Shown: positions 56,908 to 64,000 of the stretch, piece by piece | Numbering within the stretch: the first letter of the stretch is position 1 | Layout of the letters: each line of letters starts with the position of its first letter | Origin: Polychytrium aggregatum | Taxonomy: Eukaryota; Chytridiomycota; Chytridiomycetes; Polychytriales | Assembly: GCF_025602895.1 (NCBI RefSeq) | Contig: NW_026516356.1 | Span: 30,514 to 94,513, forward strand | DNA length: 64,000 nt | Reading direction: 5' to 3' | Program-made: the position numbers and the translations under genes | The notes under the pieces: generated by a model | The model's input: the letters and a program-made list of their open reading frames with translations, nothing else | Databases searched by the model: none | What the model was told of the DNA's origin: nothing

Positions 56908-59107
56908 TCAGCCATACCACTTGCCGGTCGAGGCTGCGTCCACAGTCGACTCACGTGTCGGCAATATCGATGGCGGGCGGATGTCGTACACCTCCTTGAG
57001 CGTCTGGGTGGCCGGGGCGGAAGAATGGTTAGTTTGCCCTGTGATGCTTTGCCGGCCAGAGCCACCAGTGTCTGAGGATCCTGCTCACGATGTGGCGGCC
57101 CTGGGTGGTCTCGAGACCATACGGCGGCCCCTCCTCTTGCCACCAGGACCAGCAGCAGCGCCGTATCTGCATGCCGCGTCGCTCGTCGATGCAGCATCTC
57201 CAGCAGCCCGGTGATACTTGCGCGCAGGTTCCGGTCTGCGCCCAGACGGCATTCCCACGCAAATTTGCCTCGCCAGATGCACGTTCCATCAACGCTATCG
57301 AAGGCTCATGGCCGGTGCCTCTCCCGGCCAGCGCTTATCGCATGCTCGCAGTTGGTGCCCATGGCGGCTACTCACATCCCAAGTGTCCTGGTCGAACTGC
57401 AGAATCAGCTGCTTCTTGGTCAGTCCATCGTCGTAGTTCTCCTGTGTCGGTGGCCGCTCTGTCTGCAGCATGGGCTCGCCAGTCTCCTCGTCGTCAAAGA
57501 TGCTTGCTCGGCCGTCGCGGATCAGAAACGACAGGTAAAACAGATTCTCGACCGATTGCGAGAACGAGTCCGGGTTGATGATGAACCGGAACACGTTGAT
57601 GCGCCCGCATTCGTGTAGCTTCGCAGCAATCATCGATACCATTCCGGTTGTGCCGTGGTCGTGTCGCTGGATATCTTGTTCTCGAAGCTGTGGAGCAAAA
57701 TCGACGGCCACAGTGATGAGACGAGACACGCGGCCTTCTGAACTTCTGGAACGACATGGCTCGCTCCGCTGCGTCCGCGCATTGTGCGGGCGGCTGTCAT
57801 AGCGCTTTCCCTTGGCATGGTCTTGGATCGTCCAGGTGGTGCCGAGCCCCCTGTAGCCAAGTTACATACACGAGGGGCCAGCGGCGGACAGCGCTAGACA
57901 AGCAGTCTTGACCATTCTTCCTCACCTCCTGCGGCTTCACCAGGTCTCGCTGGTCTTTGACAAGCTTGGCCGACCGCTTTGGCACGGCGCGCACTTTCTC
58001 CTCGATCGTCAGCGGCCCAAACCTGCGGAATACAAGCCCCGTAGCTCTGTCAGCTGTCACCTCCACAATTGTATCTGGACGGACGAGGTTGTGTATCGAT
58101 CCTGGACTCTGACCGCCCTCGGCTGTGCAGACCACTTGGTTATGTGAGGCACATTCGTCATCGTGCGCTTGACGCCTCTGACTCACATGAAGCCCACGGT
58201 CGGTGCCTTGGCGAGATGACGGGCAGTGATCCGCTCCATGTCCTTGAGCCCCTTGGTCAAATCGTTCTGCACTTGGCCGTCGTTCTCAAAGTGGCCGTAC
58301 AGCCGTGTTCCGATGGATCGGATCAGCTGATTGATGTCAAAGCCAGCGCCGTCGACTCGGATCTTCTTGACTCGCTCCAGCCCAAAGCCCGTGGTCATCA
58401 CGAGCAGTTTGGAGTCAAGCACAGCTTCGTTTGTTGATTGAACTGCGTGCCAAATCCGAGGCCGGTTGTGAGTCTCTTGCAGATCTATTCGGCCGTAGCC
58501 ATATACACAGCCCGAGCAGCGTCGGGACTGGCGGCACCGGCGCCAAGATGATAGGCTCGACCTACCTTGCGAAAACAGTTCGGACTGTCCATCCATAACC
58601 TCGTCGAGCGTCTTGTTGCTGGGATCCATGAGCTTGTGGCGATATTCTGTCTCGGAGAGTGTCATATAGATCCGGGAGCACAGTGAGCGGCCGGCACAGA
58701 GCTGATCAGCAACATCCCAGCCAAGTAATGGGCGGAGTCGAAGGGGGAGTCGCCGAGGTGAAGCTACACACCAACAGTGCGCAATGTGCCAACAGGCCCC
58801 ATAATCGGCCTGCAATCGGTGTGCCCTCGTCCACAAAACCAGAGATCTGCATCCGCATCCGCCGTTCTCGGGCGACATATCCGCACCCGTGCCATCAGTC
58901 CAAAGACCCAGACACTCCCATGTGTCGAAGCATACCGGGATCCTCGGCCTGCGAAAGCATATCCCGATAGCGCCGCTTCAGTTTCCGGGCCTCGTCCTTG
59001 GACTGGTTGCCAAAGACCCGATCATTGATTTGGATGAGGTGGGAGCCAGACGAATCAATCTGGCTGCCGGCCTCCGCCGCATGGCGGCTCCCGTTGGGCT
59101 GCGACAT
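56908..59107 (-). CDS. NSE4: NSE4, kleisin subunit of the SMC5/6 complex
   Basis: Six exons: 59107-58936, 58646-58566, 58442-58187, 58022-57926, 57687-57376 and 57003-56908, 337 aa, the usual size. Start MSQPNGSRHAAEAG. N-terminal kleisin helices: RRYRDMLSQ, DEVMDGQSELFSQ, NEAVLDSKLL. The mid-part has KPQE immediately before intron 4, and the conserved C-terminal winged-helix block reads LHECGRINVFRFIINPDSFSQSVENLFYLSFLIRDGRA, one of the clearest family marks. The end is VYDIRPPSILPTRE. In other species NSE4 bridges the SMC5 and SMC6 heads and binds NSE1/NSE3. The last exon has a possible further donor at ACAC|GTGAGT, so the C-terminus is provisional. Divergent from the bZIP gene, 294 bp away. 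Confidence 0.88.
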
Positions 59108-59401
59108 ATGCTGTGTGCTTTGCGGCTTGTGATATGATTTGTGATTGTGATTTGTGATTTGTGGCTCGGTGTGCTTCTTGTGGTGACGTCTGCGGTAGCG
59201 CCGGGTTGTTGATCCAGGCAAAGTCGTCGATCCGGGCGGGCGATCCTGGGGTCGTGCAAGCCAGCCAGCAGCGCCCCAGCCGGGATCGATGTGCACGTGG
59301 TTGCCTGCTATGAATTTCATTTCGGGCCAGCACCAACTTTCGGGCCTCTTTGGCGGCTCTCCTCGCTCTCCGGGCTTGGTCCTGATCGCCTCTCCGGCAC
59401 C
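59108..59401. promoter_or_regulatory. bidirectional promoter region, NSE4 / bZIP
   Basis: 294 bp between the start codons of two divergent genes. It holds a TGTGATTTGTGATT-type direct repeat (about 59122-59160) and a TGACGTCT motif at 59193-59200, close to the CRE/bZIP site TGACGTCA. Confidence 0.5.
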
Positions 59402-60739
59402 ATGTCAACCGCTCCCACCGGCCCAGACCCGCCGCCGCTCGGCAAGAAGCGCAAGCATCCCGACACGTCTGCGGACACCATCCAGCCGCATATATCGCCG
59501 AGCTGCACCGCCGACCGCATCGACTCGCCGCCACTGCCAGCACCGCTCGGGATTACTGGAAATGCCCTCGATGGCGACCGAGGCGGCGCGCTCGTCGACA
59601 CTCCTGCAGATCCTCAAGCCGCAATCACCGACGGGCCCCTGCCGAATGAAGCCCCATCGGCTATAGCTCCTGCTCTCCCTGATGTAGCAGGCAGCGGCCT
59701 GATCTCGCCATCGATATCCAACGGCGCTCCATCTGGCTCTGTGCCGGGGCTGATCCACAATCTGCCTCAGACCGCACCCATACCTTTGCGACCCCTCGAA
59801 TCATTACTTCAGACAAGCACATTAAACGCAGCTTCCATCCACTCCGCTCCCAGCTCGATAGACGGACACTCGCCAGCTACTTTAAAGTCCACAGCCTCCC
59901 CCGCGCCCGCCAGCTCGTCTCTGGCTGCTCTCCCTTCGCTGGTGCACTTGTACCTCAACGGCTTGATTCCCCCGGCCTCGCTTGAAGAATACGATCGCAG
60001 GGCCGTTGCGTTCGTAGCTGCGGCACATCATGCGTCTGCGCTACAGACTGCCTCCACGAGCGCTGCCATGCTCAGCCCAGAAAGCCAGCCGCAGCAGATT
60101 TCGTCGATGCTGGCGGCGATCTTGGCAATGGGCATGCCCATGAACTACCTGCCCACGAAGCCGGCAGCCACATCGTCGTCGTCCGCTCATGCGGATGCAG
60201 CCTCGTCAGCCTCGAACGCCCCGGGCACGCATCCACCAATAACACCGATGGTTGCCCCTCACCCGTCCACCTCGTCCGTATCGTCGATATCGGGCGACGA
60301 TGATGATGTTGGCCTGGAAGTAGCCGGTGGCCGCCCGTCCCATCCGAGAATCAGCCGTCCGCTCTCCGAAGAAGAGCGCAAAGAGCGGCGGCTCCGACAG
60401 AATCGTCTCGCCGCCAGAGGATCCCGACAGAAAAAGAAGCAGTACATCGAGGAGCTGGAGCAGCGTATCCGACGCCTTGAAGAAGAAAACAGCCGGCTAC
60501 GTGCTGCGAATCGACAGGCCGCGGCGGAAACCAAGCGAATCTCGGCTGACCGTCCGAAGCCTCGGCCGTCGGATCCGTCCACCCTCCCACATACCCACCA
60601 TCACGCTCCTGCATCTGAAGCTGACCGAAGCTTGGCTGATGGGTGCTCCGCTGCCCCAGCGATCTGCAGTCCCGTCGAAGCCATATCGCCGGCTCCAAAA
60701 CCAAGTCGTTTTGGCGCTGTCCATACGGACGCAGCTTGA
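59402..60739 (+). CDS. bZIP transcription factor
   Basis: Single exon, start MSTAPTGPDPPPLGKKRKHP at 59402, 445 aa. N-terminal two-thirds Ala/Ser/Pro-rich, likely activation region, with a possible NLS (KKRKHP). The bZIP lies at about residues 320-375: basic region RRLRQNRLAARGSRQKKK with the N-x2-AA-x2-SR core, then heptad leucines through YIEELEQRIRRLEEENSRL. The tail is His/Pro/Ala-rich. The core NRLAARGSR is closest to ATF/CREB-like fungal bZIPs, which prefer TGACGTCA-type sites; a near-match sits in its own upstream region, allowing autoregulation or co-control of NSE4 (inference). Confidence 0.87.
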   Translation: MSTAPTGPDPPPLGKKRKHPDTSADTIQPHISPSCTADRIDSPPLPAPLGITGNALDGDRGGALVDTPADPQAAITDGPLPNEAPSAIAPALPDVAGSGLISPSISNGAPSGSVPGLIHNLPQTAPIPLRPLESLLQTSTLNAASIHSAPSSIDGHSPATLKSTASPAPASSSLAALPSLVHLYLNGLIPPASLEEYDRRAVAFVAAAHHASALQTASTSAAMLSPESQPQQISSMLAAILAMGMPMNYLPTKPAATSSSSAHADAASSASNAPGTHPPITPMVAPHPSTSSVSSISGDDDDVGLEVAGGRPSHPRISRPLSEEERKERRLRQNRLAARGSRQKKKQYIEELEQRIRRLEEENSRLRAANRQAAAETKRISADRPKPRPSDPSTLPHTHHHAPASEADRSLADGCSAAPAICSPVEAISPAPKPSRFGAVHTDAA

Positions 60740-61239
60740 ATCCGCACCCGCTCTGGTACAATCCCAACTGCGGTCTGTACAAGCAGCAAGCCAATGCACA
60801 TGCACTTACAACCCCAGTGGCTGGCCACGTTTTCCTGACTCCCAATATATGCATGCGTCTTCGTCTTTACAACATTCGCCAATCTGTGTGCTGCGAATTC
60901 GCAATTCCATGGCTTCACGTGCGGCCCTCATAGGCCCGGTTTCTATTCTGCATGTCCAAGAGCACCGTCGACGGTCCAGTAACTCCACATGCATCTGGCC
61001 ACACACGCTAACATCGGTACTTATGCTGATCAGAATGCGGCCCCAGTCGGTCGTCCTCGCAACGACCAACCAAGGAGCATCCGAAACGTCATCTTGATCG
61101 CTCTGTTGAAAGCGAGGACCCCAAGTATCTCGACAAGCCGAGACCATTCAATCGACTGCCTGTGGGTATGCTTTCAGGCAAAGTACAGATGAACACCTTT
61201 CCTTCCTTCCGGACTCACTGAGGAGCAATCAGGCCCTGT
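60740..61239. other. convergent 3' intergenic region
   Basis: 500 bp between the bZIP stop and the end of the 7TM copy A. No gene recognised. Confidence 0.6.
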
Positions 61240-62631
61240 TTAAACCGCGGTGTCTCGGTTGGCTGTCGTGTCTCGGGCCGTTACGCTGACAGTGCCAGGC
61301 TGTCCTCCTTGACTCGAGGTGGATGAGCCATCGGTCGTCGCCGCGGCATCGACAACGCTCAGAACCAAGATAAATGGGCTTCACGTCACAGGCGTAAGGA
61401 TGAGGGTGTCGTTAGAGCCCAACCACACTTGCCACGGGGGCTGACGCTCAAGCAAAGCCATGGCAGGCAGTCCTCATGACGAGGCGATATGGCCCAAGCA
61501 CACTTTCCAAGGACTCATGATGCCATTATCTTCCCATGCTTCTGTCACGCCGACATCTTCGCGCTGGAGCCACCGCCAACTCTGACTTACATATGCACAT
61601 GATCGATCCCCTGAGATACAGTACTTTGGGTCTGCAGCACAAACTCTGCGATTGCGCACGAGCTAGTGATCGTGCCCAGCAGCGCCGCCCAGCAGATTCT
61701 CCAGATTTCTCGCGAAAGAACTCTGGCAATCATCGTCTGCTTGCCGGCCTTTTGGCTGACTTTGATTGTGCTCATTTTCTTGATGTGTCCTCGCAGGAAC
61801 GTGATCATGCAGGTCGCCGTGAAGGCATCGATCGAGAGCCAGTAGAGATAGAGCACGATCTGGACCACCTGAAATGCTTGGGGATGTGAGAGCCCCTGGC
61901 AATCGCCTGACCGAGTTGCATCGAGTTAATCGATCGTACATATCCGTGGACAAGAAACGTGCAGCCCAAGCCGGGACCGGGACAGACTCAGGACAGACTC
62001 GGGACAGACTCGGGACAGACTCGGGACAGACTCGGGACGGAATCAAACATACCCACAAAGTTGTAGGAGGTCCAGATAAAGGCGTGGTACAGCGCAAATG
62101 AGATCAAAATGGCGGTCCAGACAGTCACATGGATGTATTGGCGAGGGATATAGCCGGTAACGGCGACAGTCTTCCAGATTAGATAGCCGCATCGAAGGCC
62201 GTCCTTTGTGGCGACGAAGGCGGGTAAGTATATGGATCTCGCCCTTTCTCCTCTCTACCCTTCGCTCAGAGCAAACTCTCTCCTGCGGGTTTGACAGCGT
62301 TTCGACAGGCCAGAATCGAGTTCAGCTGCAGTAACCAACCTGATAACGAACAGAAGATCTCCCGCCAGCCACATCCAGTTTGATTGGCACACCGTCATGT
62401 CGACAAAGAACGGCGTAATCCAGTTGAGGAACAGGCCGGTGGCATCAAAGTAGACCATCACGGGAATCAAGGATTTGTAGTCATGTCGGACCTTCCACTT
62501 GCCCAGCACGATGATGACCAGCAGGGCGCAAAATGTCGGGTTAGGCCGCCGTAGTTTTCTGTATCCGAAAGGACCGCCAGAGGCCCTGGGAATCCTGCGC
62601 TCACTTGAACGGTTGCGTTCTGGCTCGACAT
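61240..62631 (-). pseudogene. 7TM membrane protein copy A, probably broken paralogue of copy B
   Basis: Exon-like blocks by similarity to copy B: 62558-62340, 62203-62053, 61906-61591 and 61378-61240, with a possible first exon from the ATG at 62631 (MSSQNATVQ). Together they encode about seven helices (TFCALLVIIVLGKW; YFDATGLFLNWITPFF; YLIWKTVAVTG; AILISFALYHAFIW; VVQIVLYLYWL; IWRICWAALLG; PFILVLSVVD) and a basic loop KKMSTIKVSQKAGKQ before helix 6. Two joins fail: the block at 62558 needs a phase-2 first exon that is not found, and the block ending at 62340 lacks one base relative to copy B, so its normal donor shifts frame onto a stop. A weak donor (GTTATC) just upstream could rescue the second. 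Either a pseudogene or an altered splice form. Family unknown. Confidence 0.5.
61981..62038. repeat. 11-bp tandem repeat (GACAGACTCGG) in an intron of 7TM copy A
   Basis: About five units, the first degenerate, within the intron between 62053 and 61906. Confidence 0.9.
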
Positions 62632-62961
62632 TGCTGCTGAATGCAACGAGTAGAGGGCGTTGGAGATGTGGAATACCTTACGGCGGGCGCAATCCACCGG
62701 TACGGGGTCAACCTCGAGCAAGGACTTATTATACTCGAGACATGGTCCGGGGGTCTCTCACCACGGGGGGGGAACATATGTCGCCAACTCATATGTACCA
62801 TGTCTGTATTGTGCAAAACTCATATGAAAGGGCCAATCAGCCCTGTCGCAGACCAGGACAATGTACATCGGTCTGATTCGCAACTGCATGTGAAATAGTA
62901 GCCCAGAGATATGTCAGACTCGACAGCGCGCTGTACCGAGCTTAATCGGTGGTAGTGGTGG

Positions 62962-64000
62962 TCAGATACTGGGTCGGCACCGTGGACTCCTTGCGGGCGC
63001 TTCTCGCTGCGGTGTTGGGAGAACCAGGAGCCGACGATAAGCCGCGCCAGCACCTTGGCCATGTGCGCTGGACGATAAATCGTCCTCGCCGCGAGAGTCG
63101 ATTGTGCTGAGGACAAGGATGAAATGGGCTGCCAGGGACACCCACAGTCAGCCAGAGTCGAGCGGCAGAGACGTGTGCATATGTGAACAGAGCAAGCACT
63201 CCGCTGCCACCGTCGATCCCACCGCCATCTCGCTGTAGAAGCAACTTACATATGCACATGATCGACCCACGAAGATAGAAAACCTTCGTCTGCAGCACAA
63301 ACTCTGCGATGGCGCATGAACTGGTGACGAGACCAAGGCAGGCCGCCCAGCAGACTCTCCAAATCTCGCGCGAGAGCACCTTGGCCACCAGGGTCTCCTT
63401 CTTTGACTTTGTGTTGATCTTGAGCTCCTCCATCTTCTTGAGATGGTTTCGCAAGAAAAAAATTAGACACCCTGCTGTGAAAACGTCAACCAAGAGCCAG
63501 TAGAGGTACAATACGATCTGGACGGCTTGAAAGGCCGTGGGATAGGCGATGGCTTGGCAGTTGCCTGTCGACCATTTGGACGGTGAGTTTCCTGGTGTCA
63601 GGAACATGGCCGCGGTGCAAATGACGATACAGAAACGACCCGTACCTGTGAAGCTGTAGGAAGTCCAGATGAAGGCGTGGTAGAGGGCCACCGAGACGAG
63701 AAAGGCCCCGGCAACGGCATGATACACATATATGCGATCGATAATGCCGGTGACCATCACGGTCTTCCATATCAAGTAGGCACATCGGAGACCATCCTGC
63801 GGGGATAGGCCAGGGTATCGTGAGCCGCTGGTGGCCATGCTGCACCTCAGCCCATGCATCGCTTTGCCAGCGAGACCGGCAGTCATGAACAGAAGAGAAT
63901 TCGGAGCTGGAACTACTGGTATCACAGACCAACCTTGACGGCAAAGAGGATATCCGCAGTCAAAGATATGTTGTTGAGCTGACAGGGTGTGAGCTCGATG
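62962..64000 (-). CDS. 7TM membrane protein copy B (5' end beyond window)
   Basis: Exons: 64000 (continuing) to 63934, 63796-63646, 63591-63250 and 63128-62962; phases 0, 1 and 1 join without break. The window covers helices 3 to 7: ISLTADILFAVK, CAYLIWKTVMVTGI, VAGAFLVSVALYHAFIWTSY, AVQIVLYLYWLLVDVFTAGCLIFFL, EIWRVCWAACLGLVTSSCAIAEFVL and HFILVLS, with a basic loop KKMEELKINTKSKKE before helix 6. The 151-bp exon is the same size as in copy A, confirming tandem duplication. The last exon's tail is low complexity and its acceptor choice is uncertain. The seven-helix layout with a basic third inner loop is receptor-like, but no known GPCR class was recognised. Confidence 0.65.

Overview
The window is eukaryotic and most resembles an early-diverging (chytrid-like) fungus. 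Genes lie on both strands, are spaced by 0.3-2 kb, and most are split by short GT-AG introns. The contents include a fungal cyclin, fungal bZIP and bHLH factors, a tyrosinase, Kre9/Knh1-like wall-surface proteins, SMC6 and NSE4, a class-C-like seven-helix receptor (a type largely absent from Dikarya) and a decayed Fanzor/TnpB-like remnant. Hexanucleotide and other short tandem arrays are frequent in introns and UTRs. Exon models were built by hand from splice-site phase and protein-family similarity. No rRNA, tRNA or CRISPR was recognised.

Layout. 1-4.9 kb: two Kre9-like single-pass membrane proteins on the minus strand, the first cut by the window edge. 5.9-7.4 kb: a Ser-rich unknown. 9.2-11.2 kb: membrane-anchored tyrosinase, divergent from a Pho80-type cyclin (13.0-15.3 kb). 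16.2-18.9 kb: a TM7SF3/TM198-like multi-pass protein and a small arrestin-like protein. 19.1-21.5 kb and 38.3-40.65 kb: the two arms of a nearly identical inverted duplication, each holding a complete universal stress protein gene. Between the arms (about 16.8 kb): a receptor joining a PstS-like phosphate-binding domain to an EGF-like knot and a class-C-like 7TM domain, an Alr4036-type FMN-binding protein, a third Kre9-like protein carrying a cytoplasmic SH3 domain, and SMC6 in 23 exons. 40.8-43.8 kb: an ArsC-like thioredoxin-fold protein, the Fanzor-like remnant and a ZCCHC10-like zinc-knuckle/SR protein. 44.2-51.4 kb: a double cyclic-nucleotide-binding-domain protein and casein kinase I. 53.5-60.7 kb: bHLH factor, NSE4 and bZIP factor, the last two divergent from a 294-bp gap. 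61.2-64 kb: tandem 7TM proteins, one probably broken, the other running off the window.

How the genes relate. SMC6 and NSE4 belong to the same SMC5/6 genome-maintenance complex and lie about 19 kb apart. Several genes are environmental-sensing or signalling components: the PstS-7TM receptor, the SH3 wall-surface protein, the cNMP-domain protein, casein kinase I, the arrestin-like protein, the universal stress proteins and the tandem 7TM proteins. Whether any act together cannot be told from sequence. The most distinctive item is the PstS-EGF-7TM receptor, followed by the inverted USP duplication.
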